DNA from: NVTR01 sp965237505
Lineage (GTDB): Bacteria; Pseudomonadota; Alphaproteobacteria; Rhodobacterales; Rhodobacteraceae
Direction: 5' to 3'
NCBI GenBank assembly: GCA_965237505.1
Contig: CBDEFR010000001.1
Coordinates: 248,001-312,000, forward strand
DNA length: 64,000 bases
Positions within the stretch are counted from its first letter, which is position 1; each line of letters starts with the position of its first letter. Below the pieces are notes generated by a model. It was given only the letters and a program-made list of their open reading frames with translations, searched no databases and was not told the DNA's origin. Shown here piece after piece: positions 10,323 through 19,216 of the stretch. A program made the translations under genes and the position numbers.

Positions 10323-11964
10323 CCGACATTGCCCAGATGACCTCCAGGTTTGCAGAGATCATACCCCCGTACCACCGTCGAGGGAACCGTATCCCCTTTG
10401 CAGCCATCCGATGGCCTGATTTTGGAGATCAGCCCTCGGTTGGAAGCTCATTTGCCCAGTTTTTCCGCCATCCAGACACACTCCTCCTGTCGTTTTCACC
10501 TCGCCGTCGATGTCCCCGGTCTACGCCGGAGCGGGTCTTGGTCGCAGATCATCGATCAGGCTCAGGATTTTCCGGAACAGTTCCCTCTGCACCGCCACCT
10601 CGGCCAATTGGAACGTGACGTAGCGGCCATGGCTGACCACCTTGGCACCGATCTTCACCAACTTCTCCCGCAGCGTGGTCAGCGACCAGTGCTGGACCTC
10701 CTTTGGCAAAGCCAGCGTCCGCATGAAGTTGGCGAGATTGTAGGCCAGGGCGTGAAGCTGCAGCCGGACGGCGTTGTCGCGGAACTTGCGACACGACAGC
10801 CGCGTCCATTTGATCGCGTTCTTGCCTTCCTTGATGTATTGCTCCGCTTTGCCCCGCTGATTGTAAAACAATGTCACCTGCTCGGCGGATCGCGACAGGT
10901 TGGTGACGATGAACCCGACACGGGGAAACAGCTCGCTGGGGTGCCACTCCACCTTGGCGACGACGCGGCGGGCCTTGTCCCAGCTTTTGGCCCGATAGCT
11001 GAAGCTGGCGTAATAGCGCCGCACATGGTTCGGCGGACGGCCAACGGGTCGCGTGAGCAGATGGCAGATGCTTTCCAGAAGAACTTGGTTCTTCGGCAAA
11101 CGGATCGCGTACAGGAAGCCCTCGTCTTCCAGAAACTTATAGATGTCCGGTGAGGCGAAAGCCGCATCGCCCCGGAAATACCGACGCAAATCCCTTTCCT
11201 TGTAGCGTGCCACTACCGGCTCCAGCACCTTGCGCCAGCCATCGGCGCTGTGAACGTTGCCGGGACGCAGGGCGCACCGTTCCAAATCGCCGAACTGGTT
11301 GAACAGGAACAGGGGATGATAGCAGGTGCAACCGAAGTGCCCGTTGTAGGTCGAGCCTTCCTGAGCACCGTGGGTTGGGCTGACGCTGCTGTCCATGTCG
11401 AGAATGATCTTCTTCGGCGGGCAACGGTCATGAACGCGGTCGATCCATCGGCCGGAAAGATCACCAAGCGCGGCGAGGTTTTCCTCGGTGGCCAGAACCT
11501 CCGTCTCGAAGCGCCCCATCTGACTGCTCGAGGCCGCCTGTTTGGTGACGGCATGGCCCCCGACGATCCACCGCATGACCGGGTCGAGGCTGAGCCGGTC
11601 GGCGTCGTTCACGTCGTCGTAGCCGCCAAGGCGTCCGAAAACGGACTGGCGGAACTGCCCGACCATGCCATGCCGCCCGTTCTTGCCGGTACGACTGTCG
11701 GCAAGAACATCGCCAGCCATCGCAGTAAGTTCAACGGAGGCATCAAGCTCTCGATAGGCGAGCAAACCGGCGTCAGTAGTGACCTTGGACCCGTGGAACT
11801 CCAGCTTCAGACGGCGGTCAAAATCGACCCGAAGGCACCCCTGTTTCGATTCACCCGTCTGGTGTGCCATATCCGTTGATCCATATCTGCTCCAACCGCA
11901 TGATGCTTATAGCAGAATCCGGGTGTGGTGTCGTCAAATTACATGATCATCTGGGTAATGCGGG
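10323..11964 (-). mobile_element. IS1380-family element (1642 bp)
   Basis: The imperfect terminal repeats are CCGACATTGCCCAGATGA (10323) and, read from the other end, CCCGCATTACCCAGATGA. A 5-bp target duplication TTCAA lies at 10318-10322 and 11965-11969. Removing the element plus one TTCAA rejoins the IS4 transposase text …RWGIE and EAMF. Confidence 0.92.
10521..11870 (-). CDS. IS1380-family transposase, intact
   Basis: The protein has 449 residues, normal for the family. The opening CLRVDFDRRLKLEFHGSKVT, the DDE segments IILDMDSSVSPTHG and FRGDAAFASPDIY, and the C-terminal FYNQRGKAEQYIKEGKNAIK (catalytic Glu helix) are all present. This is the only IS1380 copy in the window and its frame is uninterrupted. 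Confidence 0.93.
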   Translation of the reverse strand: MAHQTGESKQGCLRVDFDRRLKLEFHGSKVTTDAGLLAYRELDASVELTAMAGDVLADSRTGKNGRHGMVGQFRQSVFGRLGGYDDVNDADRLSLDPVMRWIVGGHAVTKQAASSSQMGRFETEVLATEENLAALGDLSGRWIDRVHDRCPPKKIILDMDSSVSPTHGAQEGSTYNGHFGCTCYHPLFLFNQFGDLERCALRPGNVHSADGWRKVLEPVVARYKERDLRRYFRGDAAFASPDIYKFLEDEGFLYAIRLPKNQVLLESICHLLTRPVGRPPNHVRRYYASFSYRAKSWDKARRVVAKVEWHPSELFPRVGFIVTNLSRSAEQVTLFYNQRGKAEQYIKEGKNAIKWTRLSCRKFRDNAVRLQLHALAYNLANFMRTLALPKEVQHWSLTTLREKLVKIGAKVVSHGRYVTFQLAEVAVQRELFRKILSLIDDLRPRPAPA

Positions 11965-12765
11965 TTCAATACCCCATCGCATTCCATAATCGAGAACCGT
12001 GTATTGTGAAGGCTTTGCATTCATAGCGATGATCCAGGGCTCAGGGTGACCATCGTCGTGCAATACTCCGATATTCGTAAACACACCTGATCCATAAAGT
12101 TCCGCGTTTATAAGCCCTTGCGGCATCAGCTCCCTGATTTCAATGCAAGACAGCTCGCCACCTTGGTGCTGCAAAGTCAGGTTGCCCTTCAGGCGAATAC
12201 GATATCCCCAACCAGCGTCCTGACACCAATGGATTAACCTTTCTGTGCCATAAAATCGATCACCCGTTAACATGACATCAGCCCCTTCAGGCATCCAATC
12301 CTGAATGCTGTCCAGTAACTCTTTTTGGAGAGAAAACCCAATATTGCCTTTTGTCTTGCGCACGCGCCAAGCCACAGGCAAAGCGCGATCACGCATGCGC
12401 ACTGACAGCATCAAGACTTCATGTCCGTCATTGATATGGCTTTGATCCATCATCAAAACGATGGTCTCTCCGTTGGAGGCCAAACGGGTGAATACATCTC
12501 CAGCATAGGCCTGCATGATTTCCGCGCAATCAATGTGGGAATTGCTCAAAACACGGGAAACATACTGGTACCGATGATCTTTTGTGCCGATATGACGCGG
12601 TAAAGCCGCCGATAATTCCATCAAATTCGCACTTCGCACATCAAGAACGATGCTCGAAAGCAGTGTAAGGCCTTCGCAGCGGGATTTATGAAACTTTGGA
12701 AGCCGCTCTATAAAATCAGCCTTGATAGCTTCGTTTACCCCAGAAAAACCCAATGAAACAACCAT
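11965..12765 (-). pseudogene. N-terminal part of the IS4-type transposase
   Basis: It starts MVVSLGFSGVNEAIKADFIE at 12765. The first and second catalytic Asp regions are visible (ETIVLMMDQSHIND and VMLTGDRFYGTERL). It ends at …YGMRWGIE where IS1380 was inserted; the few residues beyond are element sequence. The missing C-terminus is at 7602-7849. A second 5' copy lies at 17915-18280. Confidence 0.9.
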
Positions 12766-12902
12766 ACAACATCTCCAATTCTATAACAGGAGACTCCTTG
12801 AATCACAGCATGTGGACAGATGGCAAGCTTAATTCGCTAAATTGAAGGGTGGTAAGGCGCTGTCGTAGAAATATTGACAACGCAGATGACAATTTCTTCA
12901 GA

Positions 12903-13091
12903 TCAGCATGTAAGGATGCCGAGCATCGTGCAGGTATATTGAATGTTGGCATATACGCCACCGCCCAACAGCGACATGGCTGTAACGCCGATCGCTGCCA
13001 CAACGAGCAAAGCCACGCCGTATTCGACCATCGATGCGCCGTCTTCGTCCGTAAGAAAACGTTCGTATGCTGAATAGAGCTTGGTAATCAT
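12903..13091 (-). CDS. Flp-family type IVb pilin, copy 1
   Basis: A 62-residue prepilin. A short charged leader (MITKLYSAYERFLTDEDG) precedes the class III cleavage site G/ASMVEYGVAL, followed by one hydrophobic helix (LLVVAAIGVTAMSLLGGG). This is the Flp/Fap pattern processed by a TadV-type peptidase and assembled by the Tad machinery, which is not in this window. The start at 13091 is chosen over the upstream ATG because GGAGGG lies just before it. A paralogue lies at 16215-16403; the two are separated by IS elements that entered between them. Confidence 0.9.
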   Translation of the reverse strand: MITKLYSAYERFLTDEDGASMVEYGVALLVVAAIGVTAMSLLGGGVYANIQYTCTMLGILTC

Positions 13092-13094
13092 TAA

Positions 13095-13109
13095 TAAACC
13101 CTCCGTTAA
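13095..13109 (-). promoter_or_regulatory. Near-CtrA motif at the pilin 1 ribosome-binding site
   Basis: On the minus strand the sequence is TTAA-CGGAGGG-TTTA, one mismatch from the CtrA consensus TTAA-N7-TTAA. It overlaps the GGAGGG ribosome-binding site, so chance is a real possibility. Confidence 0.25.
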
Positions 13110-13150
13110 GGTCCATACACTCATTGAAAAGGGCTACCGCGCCGCCCTTA

Positions 13151-14080
13151 GTGTCTGATTCAAAACTCTACGGATGATTACAATGCCTTGCAATTTTACG
13201 CGTGAGGGTTCTGATATGTGCAACGAGTATCCATGCCTGTGAACTTGCGATGGATTTTTCCCAATCTTTGGCCAATCGCCGGCAGCGGTTGAGCCATGCG
13301 AAGGTGCGCTCGACGACCCATCTTCTGGGAATGACTTCGAAGCCTTCCGCAGTGTCGAAGCGCTTGACGATCTGGATTGTCCAGTCACCGATGCCTTCAA
13401 GAGCGTCGCGCAGCTTTGGTCCGGCATAACCGCCATCCGCAAAGATATGGCGCAAGTTTGGATGGAATACCGGATGGATTTCAACACTTCCGGTGCGCCA
13501 TCACGGCTTGAATACCGGCGCTATGCACGACCAACCCAACAATAAACCCGAGCGTGTCGGTGACAATGTGGCGCTTGCGGCCCTTGGTTTTCTTGCCCGC
13601 GTCATAGCCCGAAATGCCACCGCTTTCCGTTGTTTTTATGGTCTGGCTATCAATCACACCAGCGGTGGGGCCGGGCTTCTTGCCATGAAACTCGCGCGCC
13701 GTCGCCACCAGAAAATGGCTGATCACTTCAAAGATGCCATCGTTGCGCCAGCCATAGAAATAGTAGCGCACGGTGGACACTGGCGGGAAATCATTGGGCA
13801 GCATACGCCACGCACACCCGGCGCTGGCGATGTACAAAATGGCATCCAGAACATCGCGCATCGCCGTGCTGCGCGGACGACCAGTTGTTTTAGGCGGCGG
13901 CAGGAATGGCGCGATCAAACCCCATTCCTGATCAGTTAAATCGCTTGCATAGCGTCTCGAATGCCGTTCATATCGGGCGCGAGTGGTTTCCGTCCAGGCC
14001 ATTGTGATCTCCCTCGAATCTTATCAATCCGATTGAATCACAACTCGCTGAAATCACTCAATTAGTTTTGGATCAGACAC
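13151..14080 (-). mobile_element. IS5-family (IS427-like) element, tandem copy 1
   Basis: A 17-bp inverted end GTGTCTGATTCAAAACT is at 13151 and its partner ends at 14080. It is flanked by TTA at 13148-13150 and 14081-14083. The right TTA also serves as the left flank of copy 2, so the copies are in direct tandem separated by a single shared triplet. Confidence 0.9.
13168..14002 (-). pseudogene. IS5-family transposase, tandem copy 1, frameshifted
   Basis: The N-terminal part is intact from 14002 (DLTDQEWGLIAPFLPPP, then AGVIDSQTIKTTESGG with the first Asp). The frame is lost near 13507, where CACGGCTTG lacks the T of CACGGTCTTG in copy 2. A second difference follows near 13466 (TGGAATACC versus TGGGAATACC). 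The C-terminal part FADGGYAGPKLRDAL … VVERTFAWLNRCRRLAKD is read to 13168. Confidence 0.88.
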
Positions 14081-14100
14081 TTAATGTCTGATCCAAAACT

Positions 14101-14936
14101 CTACGCATGATTACAATGCCTTGCAATTTTACGCGTGAGGGTTCTGATATGTGCAACGAGTATCCATGCCTGTGAACTTGCGATGGATTTTTCCCAATCT
14201 TTGGCCAATCGCCGGCAGCGGTTGAGCCATGCGAAGGTGCGCTCGACGACCCATCTTCTGGGAATGACTTCGAAGCCTTCCGCAGTGTCGAAGCGCTTGA
14301 CGATCTGGATTGTCCAGTCACCGATGCCTTCAAGAGCGTCGCGCAGCTTTGGTCCGGCATAACCGCCATCCGCAAAGATATGGCGCAAGTTTGGATGGGA
14401 ATACCGGATGGATTTCAACACTTCCGGTGCGCCATCACGGTCTTGAATACCGGCGCTATGCACGACCAACCCAACCATAAACCCGAGCGTGTCGGTGACA
14501 ATGTGGCGCTTGCGGCCCTTGGTTTCTTGCCCGCGTCATAGCCCGAAATGCCACCGCTTTCCGTTGTTTTTATGGTCTGGCTATCAATGACACCAGCGGT
14601 GGGGCCGGGCTTCTTGCCATGAAACTCGCGCGCCGTCGCCACCAGAAAATGGCTGATCACTTCAAAGATGCCATCGTTGCGCCAGCCATAGAAATAGTAG
14701 CGCACGGTGGACACTGGCGGGAAATCATTGGGCAGCATACGCCACGCACACCCGGCGCTGGCGATGTACAAAATGGCATCCAGAACATCGCGCATCGCCG
14801 TGCTGCGCGGACGACCAGTTGTTTTAGGCGGCGGCAGGAATGGCGCGATCAAACCCCATTCCTGATCAGTTAAATCGCTTGCATAGCGTCCCGAATGCCG
14901 TTCATATCGGGCGCGAGTGGTTTCCGTCCAGGCCAT
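14101..14936 (-). pseudogene. IS5-family transposase, tandem copy 2, frameshifted
   Basis: Almost identical to copy 1. The N-terminal frame from 14936 is lost near 14524, where GGTTTCTTG has one T fewer than GGTTTTCTTG in copy 1. The remainder, from SAGIQDRDGAPEVLKSIRYS to the stop at 14101, is intact where copy 1 is broken. The two lesions are complementary. Confidence 0.88.
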
Positions 14937-14998
14937 TGTGATCTCCCTCGAATCTTATCAATCCGATTGAATCACAACTCGCTGAAATCACTCAATTA

Positions 14999-16157
14999 TA
15001 CCAACGGCCCTAGTCGTTGACCGTTTTGGCCCATTGTCTGGTAGTGATTGACGTGATTGCGGTTTTGTCGTTTGCAAAGAAGTTCCATGCTTCGCAACAC
15101 CTGTCGACGATCTGCTCATAATTGTCGAAGACGGATATGGCGAGCTTGTTGGCACGCAGATAAGCCACACATTTTCCATCGGGTTGAGTTCAGGGGAATA
15201 GGGCGGGAGTTTGAGCAGGGTGATGTTGTCGGGTACCTCCAGCTCTGCCGAACCGTGCCAGCCAGCGCCATCCAGAATGAGAAGGGCATGTGCGCCCGAT
15301 GCGACGGTTTTAGCGATCTCGGCGAGATGCGCGCTCATGGCCTGTGTGTCGGCATGTGGCATGATCAGAGCGGCCGCTTCAGCCCGTTCCGGGCAGACGG
15401 CGCCGAAAATGTAGCTCCAGATATAGCGGGTGTCGCGCGGGGCACGGGGGCGTGTTCCACGCTCGGCCCGGATACGGGTGAGCGTGCCCTGCTGGCCAAC
15501 CCGCGCTTCATCCTGAAACCATATCTCCAGGGGCTTGCTGCGGGCTGTTTCCGGCAAGGCTGCTTCTACCTCTGCGGCGAAGTTTTTTTAAAAGCCTCCT
15601 GTGCATCCGGGTCGGATTTCGGATGCTGCGGGCGCACCGACAGACGCCGAAAGCCCAGGCTTGCCAATTGTTTGCCAACAGTTCGCTCATGCATGGTGAC
15701 ACCGAAGCGCTCTTCGATCTTGCGTTTCAGATCAATGCGCCGCCAGCGCACAACCCCATCGGTTTCGGGGTCGGGACCCGCCCGAACCATTTCCGCCAAC
15801 TCCTCCTTCTGTGCCGCGCTCAGCAGACAGGGTGGATCCGGCGGGCGACGGTTGAACAGGCCCGACACGCCCTCCGCATTGTAACGGTGGGCCCAATCCC
15901 GCAACGTCTGCCGATCCATGCCGCAGTTTTCTGCCGCCGTCTTGCGGTCAACCCCATCCAGAACCAGGGCAATCGCCAACATCCGTCGCGCCGCTTTCCC
16001 ATCCCGGCACCGCGCCGCTTCCTGGCGAAGCTCGCCTGCGGACTTGTCTTTTCGCGTAATCCTTATTGCCATCAAAGCCTCCCTTGCCTTGATGCCACTG
16101 AATCAGATCACGCCGCTCGTGGGAATCCCCTTGAGTCAAATCTGGGGGCCGTTGGTA
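14999..16157 (-). mobile_element. IS630-like element C (1159 bp), inside IS5 copy 2
   Basis: The same 12-bp perfect ends as element B (TACCAACGGCCC). The 3-bp duplication TTA is at 14996-14998 and 16158-16160. The uninterrupted target CAATTAGTTTTGG can be read in IS5 copy 1 at 14059-14071, which proves the boundaries. Confidence 0.95.
15010..16075 (-). pseudogene. IS630-type transposase of element C, DDE half frameshifted
   Basis: OrfA (15566-16075) is intact, with the HTH half DGVDRKTAAENCGMDRQTLR. OrfB is read from the A-run slippage site to about 15165. There AGATAAGCCACAC lacks the T of AGATAAGTCCACAC in element B, so the catalytic C-terminal end (…PMENVW then shifted) is lost. The intact stop would be at 15010; the shifted frame runs out to 14988. 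Confidence 0.88.
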
Positions 16158-16214
16158 TTAGTTTTGGATCAGACACTTAGATAAACTGACGGCGCAGATA
16201 ACCGTTTCTTCAGA

Positions 16215-16403
16215 TCAGCAAGTAAGGATGCCGAATGCCGTGCAAGCAGACTGATTATTGGCATACACGCCACCGCCCAACAGCGACATGGCTGTAACGC
16301 CGATCGCTGCCACAACCTGCAAAGCCACGCCGTATTCGACCATCGATGCGCCGTCTTCGTCCGTAAGAAAACGTGCGTATACTGAATAAAGCTTGGTAAT
16401 CAT
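16215..16403 (-). CDS. Flp-family type IVb pilin, copy 2
   Basis: A 62-residue paralogue of the pilin at 12903-13091. It has the same leader and G/ASMVEYGVAL cleavage site, with a helix containing VVAAIGVTAMSLLGGG; differences cluster at the C-terminus (NNQSACTAFGILTC). The 3' flanking DNA of both genes is also related (TTCTTCAGATCAGCA), so an ancestral tandem duplication included some downstream sequence. The start has GGAGGG just upstream. Confidence 0.9.
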   Translation of the reverse strand: MITKLYSVYARFLTDEDGASMVEYGVALQVVAAIGVTAMSLLGGGVYANNQSACTAFGILTC

Positions 16404-16406
16404 TAT

Positions 16407-16421
16407 TTAACCCTCCATTAA
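16407..16421 (-). promoter_or_regulatory. CtrA-type motif TTAA-N7-TTAA at the pilin 2 start
   Basis: On the minus strand TTAA-TGGAGGG-TTAA lies 4-18 nt before the ATG. It matches the alphaproteobacterial CtrA consensus but overlaps the ribosome-binding site. Caulobacter pilA is CtrA-regulated; whether this site is used is unknown. Confidence 0.3.
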
Positions 16422-16694
16422 GGTCCGAACGTTAATTTCGGCAAGGGCACCACGCCCCGCCCACGCTTCGAAAGCCGTGACCTCCGAAGCCCGCGTTATG
16501 TTAATGTCGGCGTCAGATGTCGCGCATCTACCAAAGCAATGAATATTACACGCCACAGTTGTAATTGGCGTGATTCAGAGGCTGAGATTCACGAAATATT
16601 TGCCGTGATCCCGCGAAATATTCGGATATTGCGAATCGGATAGCGTGAGCGCGGGCACTCAAAAAAAGGCGATAATGTGTCCTTCCTGTGACAA

Positions 16695-17792
16695 TTGGGC
16701 GACATTACAAAACAGCGAATTGTCCAGGTTGTTGCGTCCTCATTGGACACCAAATCAATTGAAAAAATGTGCGAAAATAAACGGTTAAGGCGATTTGGAT
16801 TTGAATTGAGATTATATTGGCTGGCACATCGGCGAATCGAGGCTTGCTTTAGACAGGCCGGATATCCGAAGTATTCCCAACGCATTTCGCGAGTTCGTCC
16901 GCCATTCGATGCGGATAAATGGTTAACGAGTGTAGAGTACGATTTGATGTCTGTAACTGACGCCTGGGTGGGGGCGCAAACCGCTGCAAAATGTTTCGAA
17001 ACCTTGGCTGATTGGGTCGAGGCGCTGCATGGGCATGGCGAAGTGTCCGCAGCTCTGGATGAGTTTGTCCTGCTGTTCAAATGCGAGGCCGCGATATTGG
17101 TGCGATTCGCCCAGGGATCCCAACACCCAATTTGCCTGGCAAGGGCGGTAAGTATTCCGCAGCAAGCTTTCCCACCGCGCGTCGCCTTACCATTTGCCCA
17201 GAACATGCTGAGCGCGCACCTTGGTATCGCAAAGCCGGGGGCTGTCTGGACGCATTCCGATGCCGACGACCGCGCATTGTGGAAAAAATCATATCAACTG
17301 AACGAGCGGATGAAGGCGCATTCTGTTCGCGACTTGGCGCTGGTGGCATTGCAATCGCATTGTGGAAAATGGGATTTCCTTGAATTGCAATTTGCCGCAT
17401 ATATTTCAGCAAATGAACGGGCATTGATTGAACTTTTGGCCCACTCACTTGCCAAAACCTGGCGTTCGCGACTGCCTGGCATCGCTTTGAAACTACAACA
17501 TCTTTCTCGTTTCACCAGATCTCGCCCTGTGACCGAATATCGCGGCGTCGCAATTCTTGACGTCGACAATCCGGCGGGTCTCAGCCGCTCCGAATACCGG
17601 ATTTGCTGTCTGATCCGGGAAGGCATGGCGGCGAAAAAGATCGCTGGCGAGCTGGATATTCAGGAATCCGCGGTTCACTCTCACCTTCACTCGATACACT
17701 CAAAAACCGACACATCCGGCCAAATGGAACTGTTGCACCGGCTTTCCAGAGATCAAACTGGTCGTGGGACATCTGATGCGATCGTTGCCTGA
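16695..17792 (+). CDS. LuxR-type HTH transcriptional regulator
   Basis: Up to 365 residues. The C-terminal LuxR/GerE helix-turn-helix is clear (LSRSEYRICCLIREGMAAKK, then IAGELDIQESAVHSHLHSI). The N-terminal 280 residues match no sensor domain I can name; they contain none of the recognisable acyl-homoserine-lactone residues and may be GAF-like. The start is uncertain: TTG at 16695 gives the longest frame, ATG at 16767 and 16947 are alternatives, and none has a strong Shine-Dalgarno. It is divergent from Flp pilin copy 2, so control of pilin expression is a reasonable guess. Confidence 0.75.
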   Translation: MGDITKQRIVQVVASSLDTKSIEKMCENKRLRRFGFELRLYWLAHRRIEACFRQAGYPKYSQRISRVRPPFDADKWLTSVEYDLMSVTDAWVGAQTAAKCFETLADWVEALHGHGEVSAALDEFVLLFKCEAAILVRFAQGSQHPICLARAVSIPQQAFPPRVALPFAQNMLSAHLGIAKPGAVWTHSDADDRALWKKSYQLNERMKAHSVRDLALVALQSHCGKWDFLELQFAAYISANERALIELLAHSLAKTWRSRLPGIALKLQHLSRFTRSRPVTEYRGVAILDVDNPAGLSRSEYRICCLIREGMAAKKIAGELDIQESAVHSHLHSIHSKTDTSGQMELLHRLSRDQTGRGTSDAIVA

Positions 17793-17914
17793 GACCACCT
17801 TCAATTATTTTGCTAAGCCGCCCAGCAACCCGCGCGGACTTCGCCTGAGCTACGCGCGAGGCTCCACTCAGCCCGCGCTAACGTCGGAATTACACCACGT
17901 CCGGGGGCACTACC

Positions 17915-18371
17915 CACTGACAGCATCAAGACTTCATGTCCGTCATTGATATGGCTTTGATCCATCATCAAAACGATGGTCTCTCCGTTGGAGGCCAAAC
18001 GGGTGAATACATCTCCAGCATAGGCCTGCATGATTTCCGCGCAATCAATGTGGGAATTGCTCAAAACACGGGAAACATACTGGTACCGATGATCTTTTGT
18101 GCCAATGTGACGCGGTAAAGCCGCCGATAATTCCATCAAATTCGCACTTCGCACATCAAGAACGATGCTCGAAAGCAGTGTAAGGCCTTCGCAGCGGGAT
18201 TTATGAAACTTTGGAAGCCGCTCTATAAAATCAGCCTTGATAGCTTCGTTTACCCCAGAAAAACCCAATGAAACAACCATACAACATCTCCAATTCTATA
18301 ACAGGAGACTCCTTGAATCATAGCATGTGGACAGATGGCAAGCTTAATTCGCTAAATTGAAGGGTGGTAAG
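17915..18371 (-). mobile_element. 5' fragment of a second IS4-family element
   Basis: It is nearly identical to 12406-12856, ending with the same terminal repeat (TTGAAGGGTGGTAAG). It is cut at 17915, after which unrelated DNA follows. It includes the transposase start (18280, MVVSLGFSGVNEAIKADFIE) through …HEVLMLSV only. Its outer end joins directly to the truncated mipZ gene. Confidence 0.88.
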
Positions 18372-19056
18372 GGCCGCGTGGAAAAAGCTCGCGAAAGATC
18401 ACCCGCTCGCCAAAGCCGGGGGCGATGCGAAACCCGATACGCTTGGACAATTGCGTCAGGGCCTCGCCGATCTTCTTTTTATTATGCATTGGCTGGGCGC
18501 CAAGCCGGTTTCTGACAACCACCCAATCCACCGGCTTCAATCCCGCCTGCGAGCGTAACTGCCTGGCATTCCACACCATTTCTGAATATACCGAGGGTCC
18601 GACGATTGTGTTGGTTTCGCCGTCGACATGGGCCAGAAGATCAAAATCGAGGTAACTGTCATTCATCGGTGTGATCAAAGTGTCCGCCAATGAGCGGGCC
18701 ACCTGGCTCAGCCGGGTGTGCGAGCCGGGACAGTCTATCAGTATGAATTCACAGGACTTTTCCAAGGCCGATACGGCCAATGACAGCCGCCGGTCATAGA
18801 CGTTTTCGCCCGTCGCCAGCGCCGAACGGTCAATTTCCGGCAGCGCGTGGTAGTCTGGTGTCGGCAGGTTTAATCCGTGGCGTTCGAAATATGTCAGCCG
18901 ATTTTCAATATATCTGGTGAATGTCTTTTGTCTGAGATCAAGATCTAGTGCCCCAACCTTGTGCCCGATGCGCGACAAGGCGGTCGCGACATGCATCGAA
19001 ACGGTGGACTTACCGGATCCGCCCTTTTCATTTCCGACGACGATAATATGCGCCAC
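18372..19056 (-). pseudogene. mipZ: MipZ division-plane ATPase, C-terminus removed by IS4
   Basis: A ParA-type P-loop ATPase of the MipZ subgroup, which in Caulobacter forms a polar gradient and blocks FtsZ assembly away from midcell. The deviant Walker A is NEKGGSGKSTVSMH, switch I is LDLDLRQKTFTRYIENR, and FILIDCPGSHTRLS follows. Native sequence ends at GERVIFRELFPRG and then enters the IS4 end, which adds PYHPSI and a stop at 18352. Compared with usual MipZ length (about 270), roughly the last 40 residues are lost. Whether the 234-residue product still works is unclear; another mipZ copy elsewhere is possible. Confidence 0.85.
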
Positions 19057-19167
19057 GTGCCTGTTCCTGCTGCCGGTTTTTTACCGAAATATGGCTTTTG
19101 CGGGAGTATATGGGGTGTTTTGGGGAATAGAAAGTGGCGGATGGTTTGGGGCGGAAAAAGGCATGGA

Positions 19168-19216
19168 CTTTAAACTCTTTAAAAGTTTTTGAGGGGTGTG
19201 TTTAAAGAGTTTAAAG
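19168..19216. repeat. Perfect 16-bp inverted repeat upstream of mipZ
   Basis: CTTTAAACTCTTTAAA (19168-19183) and TTTAAAGAGTTTAAAG (19201-19216) are exact complements with a 17-nt spacer. Each arm is itself TTTAAA-N3-TTTAAA. It lies 112 nt before the mipZ start and 149 nt after the end of the DsrC-like gene. It could be an operator or a hairpin terminator without a clear U run. Confidence 0.6.

Larger units (their letters stand above)
7547..12856 (-). mobile_element. IS4-family element split by other insertions
   Basis: The two ends carry the inverted repeat CTTACCACCCTTCAA (7547 on the plus strand; the complement ends at 12856). The transposase C-terminal part lies at 7602-7849 and the N-terminal part at 11965-12765. 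Between them sit a 2.46-kb segment (7850-10308) bounded by 14-bp direct repeats, and an IS1380 element (10323-11964). No target duplication could be matched outside the ends, so a deletion or rearrangement next to the element is likely. Confidence 0.8.
14084..16176 (-). mobile_element. IS5-family (IS427-like) element, tandem copy 2, carrying an IS630-like insertion
   Basis: The ends are ATGTCTGATCCAAAACT at 14084 and AGTTTTGGATCAGACAC ending at 16176, flanked by TTA (14081-14083 and 16177-16179). Element C (14999-16157) was inserted near its right end with a TTA duplication. Without that insertion the element would match copy 1 in length. Confidence 0.9.
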
